NCBI GenBank assembly: GCA_003446545.1
Contig: DMAO01000144.1
Span: 1-6,920, forward strand
Source: Sphaerochaeta sp.
Lineage (GTDB): Bacteria; Spirochaetota; Spirochaetia; Sphaerochaetales; Sphaerochaetaceae
Reading direction: 5' to 3'
Length of the DNA: 6,920 nt
In this document: positions 1-5,715 of the stretch, one piece after another
Layout of the letters: each line of letters begins with the position of its first letter
How positions within the stretch are numbered: the stretch's first letter is position 1
Program-made: the position numbers and the translations under genes
Notes under the pieces: generated by a model
Told to the model about the DNA's origin: nothing
What the model saw: the letters and a program-made list of their open reading frames with translations, nothing else
The model's database searches: none

Positions 1-36
1 TGGCATTGATAGTGGTCATTAACAAAATATAAGTCT

Positions 37-801
37 GTGACCTACACACAAACAGGGTACAAGTTCCTTGAAGGCAATGTCGTAAAAATACAGGGAATAA
101 AATATCGCTATCACAAGTCCAGAGAGATGGAAGGCACAATCAAGACAATGACATTGAAGCGAACACCACTAGGAGAGTTCTTCATTGCAGTTGTTACAGA
201 TCATGTTGCTACAGGTAAAACTGAGAATATGAGTCGTACAGCCATAGGCATTGATTTTGGTATGAAGACTTTCTTGAATCTTTCGACCGGTGAGAAAATT
301 GACTCTCCCTTATTTCTAAGGCAATCGATGATGGATCTTAAGAAGGCTGGTAGGAATCATTCCACTAAGAAGAAAGGGTCTGCCAATAGGAACAAGGCAA
401 AGCTGCACCTTCTGCGTGTGCATGAAAGGATTTCCAACCAGAGAAGAGATTGGTTCTGGAAGACTTCGAAAGACCTTTGTGAAAAGTACGAGACCATTGT
501 TTTAGAAGATTTGAATCTCAACGGAATGCAGAGGATCTGGGGGAGAAAGATCTCTGATCTTGGATTTGCTGAGTTCCTGGGCATCCTGGAAGTCCAGGCA
601 AGGAAGCATAACACAAAGATTGTGTACGTTGGTCGCTTCTTCCCTTCCAGCAAACTCTGTAGCTCTTGTGGAGCAATCAACCGGAATCTGGAACTAAGGG
701 ATCGGGTGTGGACATGTCGTATCTGTGGGGAGGTCCTTGACCGGGACTTGAATGCAAGTCGCAACATATTGAAGGAAGGGCTGAGACTGCTTGCAGGATA
801 A
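37..801 (+). CDS. tnpB: TnpB-family RNA-guided endonuclease (IS200/IS605 OrfB), N-terminally truncated, probable pseudogene
   Basis: TnpB is an RNA-guided DNA nuclease that uses an omegaRNA from the element's right end and helps retain the transposon. The visible 254 residues cover the end of the wedge/RNA-binding region and the whole nuclease half. The three RuvC acidic residues are D73 in GIDFG, E157 in VLEDLNL and D237 in DRDLNAS. A four-cysteine zinc finger is formed by C208, C211, C227 and C230 (CSSCG and CRICG). Family members are usually about 370-400 residues, so roughly 120 N-terminal residues are missing. In-frame TGA (7-9) and TAG (10-12) stops lie just upstream. The only early start is GTG at 37, in the middle of the conserved YKSVTYTQTGYKF-like region and without a Shine-Dalgarno sequence. 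It is therefore more likely a frameshifted relic than a real short protein, although every catalytic residue is kept. It converges on the minus-strand operon. Confidence 0.85.
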   Translation: MTYTQTGYKFLEGNVVKIQGIKYRYHKSREMEGTIKTMTLKRTPLGEFFIAVVTDHVATGKTENMSRTAIGIDFGMKTFLNLSTGEKIDSPLFLRQSMMDLKKAGRNHSTKKKGSANRNKAKLHLLRVHERISNQRRDWFWKTSKDLCEKYETIVLEDLNLNGMQRIWGRKISDLGFAEFLGILEVQARKHNTKIVYVGRFFPSSKLCSSCGAINRNLELRDRVWTCRICGEVLDRDLNASRNILKEGLRLLAG

Positions 802-808
802 GTCCTTC

Positions 809-830
809 AGGAGGCAGGGCATTGCCTCCT
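809..830 (+). repeat. Perfect 8-bp inverted repeat just after tnpB
   Basis: AGGAGGCA (809-816) pairs with TGCCTCCT (823-830) across the 6-nt loop GGGCAT. It starts 7 nt after the tnpB stop codon and is best explained as a stem of the omegaRNA scaffold. It lacks a T-run, so it does not look like an intrinsic terminator. Confidence 0.6.
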
Positions 831-886
831 TCGGTAGATCGTGTAAGACGTGGACTTGTCCATGCAGTGATTGTTGATCGGAAGAA

Positions 887-908
887 TCCCACGACTTTAG
901 CCGTGGGA
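887..908 (+). repeat. Right-end hairpin of the IS200/IS605 element
   Basis: TCCCACG (887-893) pairs with CGTGGGA (902-908) over an 8-nt loop ACTTTAGC. This is the classic subterminal hairpin that a Y1 transposase recognises at the right end, and it also closes the omegaRNA scaffold. It ends 8-9 nt before the inferred tip of the element. It also lies immediately downstream of the minus-strand operon and could act as a weak 3'-end structure for that transcript, though no strong U-tract follows in that direction. Confidence 0.7.
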
Positions 909-913
909 GTATG

Positions 914-1801
914 TCAGTAGTGTCTATTCTGACTGGTAAAGTACCGTCTCAGCCTACGGCTTACAGAGACCCCAACAAGCAAGATGATCAGCACTATTGC
1001 AGCAGAGAGCAGGCTTAGAGACCAATTCAAATTCCATATCCCTTGCCTGTAGTGCGTCATAAAGATATCCAGAACGGTAAGGGTCAAGAGCCATACTATC
1101 AGCTCAAAGATAACAAGGTCAGCTAACTGGAGCCGGTTTTTTTTGCGCGTCAGGAACCGGAAGTAGAAGAGGCCTTCTCCCAAGAAAAGCACACAGGCAG
1201 TGGGTAAGACAACAGGGACAAACCATGTCAGGCGCCCGACAACAATGCTGTTGATCATAGCAACATACCCAAGCAGTGAGGCCATTAGCAGAAGAGCTGT
1301 CCACCCATGATGTGCCTTGGCCGTTTTTGTAGTGGTAAAGACGGTAAAAACCCAGAAAAGAGCCAAGGCCCCTACTGCGATGAGCGACCAACAGAGCTGA
1401 TTGCTAGTTGCATCAATGCCCAGAAGATAGAGTGACACCAGCACGATATGTGTGGTTGCCTGGGCAACATAGGTATGCTTAGCCACCATTGCCAGTGCTA
1501 TGACAAGGGCTCCCATAGCAGTGCTGAACAGGGGAACAAAACTATGTTCGATATTCCCCGAAAACCACATGGTAAGAGCGATTGTAATCTCACTCACCAC
1601 CAACAGTGCAAGGATGAGTTCGATAATATCCTTGCTTGCCTTGGTTATGCCATCAATACCCTTTGGAGGCAACGGTTGGGGAAACAGAGGTTCTGAACGT
1701 CCCCTCTCAAGACCCAAAGGGAGTATTACAGGGGTCTTGCACAGCGGGCATTCTCGTGCCCCTTCTTCCAGCTTAACCCCACACTTTACACAATAGGCCA
1801 T
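914..1801 (-). CDS. Zinc-ribbon, eight-TM integral membrane protein (DUF6320-like)
   Basis: Function is unknown. The first 21 residues form a zinc ribbon with C4, C7, C18 and C21 (CVKC-10-CPLC). A proline-rich linker (about 27-50) follows, then a very hydrophobic body. I count about eight membrane helices, near residues 58-80, 86-107, 111-130, 135-157, 165-185, 191-213, 226-248 and 259-281, with a basic tail (RRLRR). From memory, zinc-ribbon/DUF6320 proteins of this build are often encoded beside alcohol-acetyltransferase-like proteins, as here. The start is well supported: an AAGGAG site lies 5 nt before the ATG, overlapping the end of the acyltransferase gene, and only 2 nt separate the two genes. 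The stop codon (914-916) falls in the inferred right end of the insertion element, so the C-terminus may have been altered by that insertion. Confidence 0.8.
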   Translation of the reverse strand: MAYCVKCGVKLEEGARECPLCKTPVILPLGLERGRSEPLFPQPLPPKGIDGITKASKDIIELILALLVVSEITIALTMWFSGNIEHSFVPLFSTAMGALVIALAMVAKHTYVAQATTHIVLVSLYLLGIDATSNQLCWSLIAVGALALFWVFTVFTTTKTAKAHHGWTALLLMASLLGYVAMINSIVVGRLTWFVPVVLPTACVLFLGEGLFYFRFLTRKKNRLQLADLVIFELIVWLLTLTVLDIFMTHYRQGIWNLNWSLSLLSAAIVLIILLVGVSVSRRLRRYFTSQNRHY

Positions 1802-1803
1802 AC

Positions 1804-3114
1804 CTACTCCTTATATTCTTGTGTTCGGTTGCTCGAAACCTCAACAGGGATTCCGTCTTCTACAAGAAAACGACAGAAAAAGCGCTCCAAGGAGGTATCC
1901 GTATTGTAGAAACTGCTAAAGTTGATGACCACCTTATCCTTAAAGCCGATGACGGCAAGAGCCACCTTGTTCATCTGACCAGGGCAGAGATAAAAATCCA
2001 TGCGAGAGATGGAGCTTTCAAGCTTCTCTGGAACTTTCACATACCCTAGATTGGAGATGACAGCTGAATACAAGTCATCGCCAAGTGAGTTTGAAAGCAA
2101 TTTGAAGAGGGGGTTCTTGATGGCTGTGGGGGCAAAACGCATCAGGATATGGCGTTCTCCTCCCACATTGCGTTTTATCTGACTACGGATCCTTTTGGGA
2201 TCCTGCGAAAGCCCCATATCCAGCTGAATCTTCTTAAGAATCTCTTCAAAGGTGTACTCCCCAAGTGCTGGTTCAATACCCGGAACGGCAAAAAGGGTAA
2301 AGTTTCTCATGGTGTCGAAATGGAAGATATTTCTCAGATTCATAGGAACAGAGAGGTTGATGGGTTTGCGTTTCTTTTGTTGGGGCACTTCCTGCTTCTG
2401 AAACTCCTGAAAGGCCATTACGAGGATTGAGGAGAGATACACCGTTATCGTATAGCCTCGTTTTCTACAGCGAGAGCGTAAAACATTCGCATCGACGATA
2501 GCACTGATGACCTTCACCCTGTCATCATACGAGCCAGTTCCCTTTCGGTGATAGGCCACCCCTGTTGTGGGGGAACCAGGAATATTCTTGTCATAGAAGT
2601 GCTGGAAAGGGTCACTGAACTCCTGAATGGTTGGACTTGCAGCAAAGTCCAATGAACCTTCAAAGGTCACATCAGCGATATCAGAGAGACGACAGTACTC
2701 ACTGACTATCATCTTCAGGTAGACCAAGGCCCCTGATCCGTCAGTAAGGGCATGAAAACACTCTAAGGCTATCCTATGGTTGCTATAAAGCACTTTGAAG
2801 AGGTAGCCGTTGTTGTTTTTGAAGGAGATCCGTGCACTTGGATAGGAACCTTCCTCATGCAGGACGGGGCTCTTGTAATTTGGAGAGAGATAGTACCAGA
2901 AGAAACCCTTGTGGAGGCTCACCCTTGCATAAGAACAGCGCTCTAGGGTTTTATGCAGGGCAAGCTCCAAGATTTGGGGTTGGATCTCCTGCTTCAGATC
3001 CATGGAGACCCGATAGGTGTTCGCATTATATCTTGCCTCCGTAGGAGGGTAGATAAGAGCAGAGTTGTCCAAGGCAATGAAGCCTTCAGGTGCGTAGCTT
3101 TGTACTCGTATCAT
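1804..3114 (-). CDS. HxxxD-motif CoA-dependent acyltransferase (alcohol acetyltransferase / condensation-domain-like)
   Basis: The protein belongs to the superfamily of chloramphenicol acetyltransferase-like enzymes (condensation domains, PapA5, alcohol acetyltransferases), which move an acyl group from CoA or a carrier to an alcohol or amine. The catalytic motif is HALTDG, with H121 and D125 in 436-residue numbering. Other family-like blocks are ALDNSALIYPP near residues 14-24, FFWYYLSPN at 71-79, LSVPMNLRNIF at 254-264 and ISNLGYVKVP at 353-362. No signal peptide or membrane helix is seen, so it is probably cytoplasmic. I chose the ATG at 3114, 1 nt after the gcvT stop. A start at 3138 would add 8 residues and overlap gcvT by 23 nt, and neither has a strong Shine-Dalgarno. 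The tight spacing implies translation coupled to gcvT and to the membrane protein downstream. The substrate cannot be told from the sequence. Confidence 0.85.
   Translation of the reverse strand: MIRVQSYAPEGFIALDNSALIYPPTEARYNANTYRVSMDLKQEIQPQILELALHKTLERCSYARVSLHKGFFWYYLSPNYKSPVLHEEGSYPSARISFKNNNGYLFKVLYSNHRIALECFHALTDGSGALVYLKMIVSEYCRLSDIADVTFEGSLDFAASPTIQEFSDPFQHFYDKNIPGSPTTGVAYHRKGTGSYDDRVKVISAIVDANVLRSRCRKRGYTITVYLSSILVMAFQEFQKQEVPQQKKRKPINLSVPMNLRNIFHFDTMRNFTLFAVPGIEPALGEYTFEEILKKIQLDMGLSQDPKRIRSQIKRNVGGERHILMRFAPTAIKNPLFKLLSNSLGDDLYSAVISNLGYVKVPEKLESSISRMDFYLCPGQMNKVALAVIGFKDKVVINFSSFYNTDTSLERFFCRFLVEDGIPVEVSSNRTQEYKE
1807..1812 (-). promoter_or_regulatory. Ribosome binding site of the zinc-ribbon membrane protein gene
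   Basis: AAGGAG on the minus strand, 5 nt before the ATG at 1801. It lies inside the last codons of the acyltransferase gene, directly before its TAG stop, which supports coupled translation of the two genes and fixes the start. Confidence 0.7.
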
Positions 3115-3115
3115 C

Positions 3116-4234
3116 CTATTCGTCGTACTTCTTACCATGTTTGAAGAAAGGGGTTTTCACCAGTTTTGCCCGTTTCCTTTTTCCATGGATTTCAATGGTC
3201 AGTTCATCACCAAACTTGAGTTTAACCTCTCGCTTGATAAGGACATAGGCACAGAAAATCTGCAAGGTGGGGCTTTTGGTTCCGCTGGTTACAAAACCAA
3301 TACTCTCATCATCAAGAAAAACCTCACACCCAGCGCGAGGGACAGCCTTGTCGACCATCTCCACACCCCGAAGGGTTCTGGGAATGCCCTCTTCCTTCTG
3401 CGTGACAAGGGCGTCCTTTCCGCAAAAATCTTCTTTTTCAAGACGAACGAAGTAGCCGAGGTTTGCTTCCAGTGGGGTGATACTGTCGCTTATCTCATGC
3501 CCGTAGAGGGGCAGTTTCGCCTCAAGGCGAAGCGTATCCCTACAGCCAAGGCCACAACACTCGATCCCTTGTTCCTCTCCTGCTTCCAAGAGAGTATTCC
3601 AAAGCAGAATAGCATCCTCAGCAGCACAGTACAGCTCAAAGCCATCTTCACCTGTATAGCCTGTACGGCTGATAAGGCTCATGACCTCCCCTACTGCACA
3701 GGGCGACCGATAGGTAAAGGAAAGGATATCCTCACACTCAGGGACAAGCTTCTTGAGGACATCAACAGCAAGGGGGCCTTGCAGGGCAAGCAATGCTGTC
3801 CTGTCAGAGAGATCTACGACAGTGGGTCTCTCTTCTCCTGGGTAGGGGACCCCTTCTAGGATCCAGGCGAGGTCCTTCTCAATGTTGGAAGCGTTCATGA
3901 CGACCAAGTAGGAGGTTCGGTCACGGCAGTAGATGAGCAGGTCATCTACAACCGTACCGTTGGGATAACACATCATGGTATACATGACCTTACCTTTTGT
4001 CATACTGCCGATGGCATTGGTGCAAAGGTAGTCAAGAAATTCGGTTGCATTTTCTCCGGTTACCAGGCACTCACCCATGTGGGAGACATCGAACAGGCCT
4101 ACCTTGGTCCGTACTGCCTCGTGTTCGGAATTGATCCCCCTGGCATAGTTAACCGGAAGTTCCCAGCCACCAAAATCGACGAGCTTTACCCCTTCGTACT
4201 GACTATACACATCATACAACGGTGTACGTTTCAT
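3116..4234 (-). CDS. gcvT: Aminomethyltransferase, T-protein of the glycine cleavage system
   Basis: GcvT takes the aminomethyl group carried on lipoyl-GcvH and transfers its carbon to tetrahydrofolate, giving 5,10-methylene-THF and ammonia. At 372 residues it is full length for the family. Diagnostic blocks are FGGWELPVNY at 21-30, GLFDVSHMGE at 46-55, NGTVVDDLLIY at 92-102 (which holds the folate-contacting Asp), YTGEDGFELY at 193-202, DTLRLEAKLPLYGHEI at 233-248 and GFVTSGTKSPTL at 313-324. The C-terminal KTPFFK also fits. The combination favours true GcvT over YgfZ or dimethylglycine-dehydrogenase relatives. It lies 23 nt after ridA with an AGGAGG site 7 nt before the ATG. The gcvH and gcvP genes are not in the window and must be elsewhere if the system is complete. 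Confidence 0.95.
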   Translation of the reverse strand: MKRTPLYDVYSQYEGVKLVDFGGWELPVNYARGINSEHEAVRTKVGLFDVSHMGECLVTGENATEFLDYLCTNAIGSMTKGKVMYTMMCYPNGTVVDDLLIYCRDRTSYLVVMNASNIEKDLAWILEGVPYPGEERPTVVDLSDRTALLALQGPLAVDVLKKLVPECEDILSFTYRSPCAVGEVMSLISRTGYTGEDGFELYCAAEDAILLWNTLLEAGEEQGIECCGLGCRDTLRLEAKLPLYGHEISDSITPLEANLGYFVRLEKEDFCGKDALVTQKEEGIPRTLRGVEMVDKAVPRAGCEVFLDDESIGFVTSGTKSPTLQIFCAYVLIKREVKLKFGDELTIEIHGKRKRAKLVKTPFFKHGKKYDE

Positions 4235-4241
4235 TCCCTTC

Positions 4242-4247
4242 CCTCCT
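4242..4247 (-). promoter_or_regulatory. Ribosome binding site of gcvT
   Basis: Consensus AGGAGG on the minus strand, 7 nt before the ATG at 4234, in the 23-nt gap after the ridA stop. It fixes the gcvT start and suggests strong independent initiation. Confidence 0.75.
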
Positions 4248-4257
4248 GGAATTTGTG

Positions 4258-4653
4258 TTAGATCAGAGCAATCATCTCAATTTCGACCGCTACATCCTTA
4301 GGGAGCTTGGCAACCTGGACAGCTGATCGTGCAGGAAGGATACCGTGCTCAAAATAGGAAGCATATACAGTATTTACTGCTGCAAAGTCATCCATATTCT
4401 TGAGGAATACGGTGGCCTTTACGACTTTTGAAAGGTCAGTGCCTGCTTCTGCAAGGACCGCCTTCATGTTATCAAACACTTGCTTGGCCTGGTTTGCTGC
4501 ATCGCCACCAACCAATTCATTGGTCTTTGGATCGACAGGCAACTGGCCTGAGGTAAATACAAACGGTGCTGCTATTATTGCTTGGCTGTAAGGCCCAATA
4601 GCTGCAGGAGCCTTATCTGTGTTGACGAGTTTCTTCTCTATCTGGGTGCTCAT
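4258..4653 (-). CDS. ridA: RidA family reactive intermediate (enamine/imine) deaminase
   Basis: RidA (YjgF/YER057c/UK114 family) hydrolyses 2-aminoacrylate and related imines released by PLP enzymes such as serine/threonine dehydratase, giving 2-ketoacids and ammonia and protecting other PLP enzymes. It is a cytosolic trimer. The 131 residues match the family length. Visible hallmarks are GPYSQA at 20-25, FTSGQLPVDP at 33-42, TVFLKNMDDFAAVN at 81-94, the carboxylate-binding arginine R109 in PARSAVQV, and E124 in the C-terminal VEIEMIAL. The key arginine marks the RidA subgroup rather than inactive relatives. The ATG at 4653 has AGGAG 9 nt upstream. As first gene of the ridA-gcvT-acyltransferase-membrane protein operon, it should follow the operon promoter in the region above 4653. 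Confidence 0.93.
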   Translation of the reverse strand: MSTQIEKKLVNTDKAPAAIGPYSQAIIAAPFVFTSGQLPVDPKTNELVGGDAANQAKQVFDNMKAVLAEAGTDLSKVVKATVFLKNMDDFAAVNTVYASYFEHGILPARSAVQVAKLPKDVAVEIEMIALI

Positions 4654-4662
4654 GTGCTTTTT

Positions 4663-4667
4663 CTCCT
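4663..4667 (-). promoter_or_regulatory. Ribosome binding site of ridA
   Basis: AGGAG on the minus strand, with 9 nt to the ATG at 4653. It supports this start and shows that the mRNA leader lies above 4667. Confidence 0.6.
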
Positions 4668-4754
4668 ATGAGCTAACAATACTCTCTGAACCACTCTCTT
4701 GCAAGCAGTTCAAACTCTTTAAAGCCTCTGGAGGGGAAATAGGGGAGAATGGAA

Positions 4755-4799
4755 AACCAAGACAATATCAGGTCATGCTAGTGAAAAACTTTCTTGGTT
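4755..4799. repeat. 8-bp inverted repeat in the ridA leader region
   Basis: AACCAAGA (4755-4762) is the exact reverse complement of TCTTGGTT (4792-4799), with 29 nt between the arms. After one mismatch, pairing can resume for two or three bases outside the stem (4751-4753 with 4801-4803). It lies about 100-150 nt before the ridA start on the minus strand. It could be an mRNA leader stem or an operator, or chance; no function can be assigned. Confidence 0.3.
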
Positions 4800-4819
4800 C
4801 TCTTCTTAGGCTGTTCATA

Positions 4820-4894
4820 CTATCGTTGGATCTTGTTCTTCGTAAGGTTTTCCAGCGGGGAGGTCTCTTTGATGGTATATTCATCCTCTTTCAT
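4820..4894 (-). CDS. Possible 24-residue small ORF upstream of ridA (doubtful)
   Basis: A short minus-strand frame starts ATG at 4894 and ends TAG at 4820-4822, coding for a charged hydrophilic peptide that begins MKEDEYTIKE and ends KNKIQR. An AAGGGA sequence lies 9 nt before the ATG. The same frame can be opened earlier at ATG 4933 (37 residues), where no ribosome binding site is seen. The composition is protein-like, but the length allows no firm conclusion. It could be a small protein, a leader peptide in the ridA upstream region, the tail of a decayed gene, or chance. I recognise no family. Confidence 0.22.
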   Translation of the reverse strand: MKEDEYTIKETSPLENLTKNKIQR

Positions 4895-5023
4895 CAATAC
4901 GTATCCCTTTTTTATACTGGAAAGTGTTATCATTGTCTGGAATATCTAGGGGAGCAGAGGAAGCCAATACTTCAAGAAACAGCACCAATGGCCTAAAGCA
5001 AAATACAGCAAATAGGATCCACA

Positions 5024-5049
5024 ATACAAAATCTCCACATAACGTGGAG
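5024..5049 (-). terminator. Weak intrinsic terminator after the HAD phosphatase gene
   Basis: On the minus strand, CTCCAC and GTGGAG form a perfect 6-bp stem (5033-5038 with 5044-5049) over a 5-nt loop GTTAT. The sequence ATTTTGTATT follows. It begins 21 nt after the phosphatase stop codon, the expected place for the end of that operon. The stem is short and the T-run broken, so termination may be partial, allowing some read-through towards ridA. Confidence 0.5.
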
Positions 5050-5070
5050 GCGTGTACATTGATAGTTCAC

Positions 5071-5715
5071 TTATAGCAGGGAAAGCAACTCTTCAGGGCT
5101 GGAGACAACGCCTATCATTGAGTTTGTCTTCTGTTGTCCTCTTGGGAAACCGAAGCCATAGTCAACTGCTATGAAGGAGACATTTGCCACTCTGGCCCCC
5201 TCTTCATCGTGCACAGTGTCACCGATGAGTACCGCGTCTGTTGCATCAACACCAAGGTCAGCAAGTACTTTGTTTACGATGTCAGCCTTGCTGAGTTTTG
5301 AATTCAGGTCACTACCCCTAATGGAAGAGAAATAGGGAGCAAAGCCAAAATGGTCCATCATAGAAAGAGCAAGACTCTCAGGCTTGAGGGTACCAACAGC
5401 AAGCTGATAGCCCTTCTCCTTGAGCTTACCCAGGGTACTCTTCATGCAAGGGTACTCCTTCGCCCCAAACTGCCCACGAATATCATACTCCTTCCGATAG
5501 TGTTCTATTGCGTCTGCAATGAGCTCTTCTTCAAGGTTGTAAGTATTGATGAAGCATTCGATGATAGGAGGTCCTATGAATTTGCGCAGTTGAGAAATGT
5601 CATGCTCAGGCTTTCGTCCTACCAACTCCACAGCCTTGTTCGCGGTGGCAAATATTCCAGAGGAGGTATCCATAAGGGTACCATCGAGATCAAAGATTGC
5701 TAATTTGAATTTCAT
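5071..5715 (-). CDS. HAD-superfamily (subfamily IA) phosphatase, phosphoglycolate-phosphatase-like
   Basis: HAD phosphatases remove phosphate from small metabolites through an aspartyl-phosphate intermediate. The 214 residues carry all four motifs: FDLDGTLMD (nucleophile D9, acid/base D11), AVGTLKP with T109, K143 in LSKADIV, and LIGDTVHDE with D166 and D170. Residues about 15-85 form the helical cap. The IGPPIIECF block (47-55) is common in the Gph/PpaX-like branch, so phosphoglycolate, pyrophosphate or a sugar/nucleotide phosphate are all possible substrates. I chose the ATG at 5715 over an upstream start at 5775, because it begins right at the family's first strand and forms an ATGA overlap with the stop of the preceding phosphatase gene. 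That overlap implies coupled translation. It is the last gene of its operon, followed by a weak terminator. Confidence 0.88.
   Translation of the reverse strand: MKFKLAIFDLDGTLMDTSSGIFATANKAVELVGRKPEHDISQLRKFIGPPIIECFINTYNLEEELIADAIEHYRKEYDIRGQFGAKEYPCMKSTLGKLKEKGYQLAVGTLKPESLALSMMDHFGFAPYFSSIRGSDLNSKLSKADIVNKVLADLGVDATDAVLIGDTVHDEEGARVANVSFIAVDYGFGFPRGQQKTNSMIGVVSSPEELLSLL

Larger units (their letters stand above)
1..917 (+). mobile_element. Right-hand part of an IS200/IS605-family insertion element (tnpB plus right end)
   Basis: The segment holds the 3' part of a tnpB gene, followed by about 115 nt of non-coding sequence rich in hairpins. It ends in the motif CCCACG-loop-CGTGGG followed by AGTATGTCAG. 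A stable hairpin followed by GTATGTCA is the usual right-end layout of IS200/IS605 elements that carry tnpB, so I place the right boundary near 916-917. The left end and any tnpA (Y1 transposase) would lie before the window. These elements make no target duplication, so none is expected. The boundary could be off by a few bases, because the cleavage tetranucleotide is inferred by analogy with relatives. Confidence 0.75.
770..937 (+). ncRNA. Putative omegaRNA (reRNA) scaffold and guide of the TnpB element
   Basis: In TnpB systems the guide RNA is made from the 3' end of tnpB and the right end of the element, and its guide portion is the flanking host DNA. Here the stretch after the tnpB stop folds into successive hairpins: 809-816 with 823-830, 849-855 with 858-864, and 887-893 with 902-908. 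The element boundary follows at about 917. The guide would then be roughly the 16-20 nt that follow, which are the last codons of the neighbouring minus-strand gene read antisense. The 5' end is not visible and the coordinates are approximate. Whether it is still transcribed or useful is doubtful, given the damaged tnpB. Confidence 0.45.
4654..5070. other. 417-nt intergenic region between two minus-strand operons
   Basis: This gap separates the ridA operon from the upstream phosphatase operon. It should contain the ridA promoter and mRNA leader, but I find no convincing -35/-10 pair. Visible items are the ridA ribosome binding site, an inverted repeat at 4755-4762/4792-4799, a short doubtful minus-strand ORF (4820-4894) and a weak terminator hairpin near 5033-5049. 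No tRNA, riboswitch or insertion sequence is recognised. In particular I see no glycine-riboswitch-like tandem aptamer, although the operon includes gcvT. Confidence 0.6.

Noticed and set aside
357..767. 136-codon minus-strand frame
   Set aside because: Antisense to tnpB, which carries all family motifs; explained as a shadow frame.
3115..3138. Longer start of the acyltransferase (ATG at 3138)
   Set aside because: It would overlap gcvT by 23 nt and adds eight residues not typical of the family; the ATG at 3114 lies 1 nt after the gcvT stop.
3137..3859. 240-codon plus-strand frame
   Set aside because: It lies entirely antisense to gcvT, whose family match is clear; it is a shadow of codon bias.
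4619..4996. 125-codon plus-strand frame opposite the ridA start and the intergenic region
   Set aside because: It overlaps the first codons of ridA and its ribosome site in antisense, has no Shine-Dalgarno and resembles no known protein.
4654..5070. Glycine riboswitch upstream of ridA-gcvT
   Set aside because: Considered because gcvT is in the operon, but I could not find the paired aptamer helices or conserved purine-rich junctions by eye.
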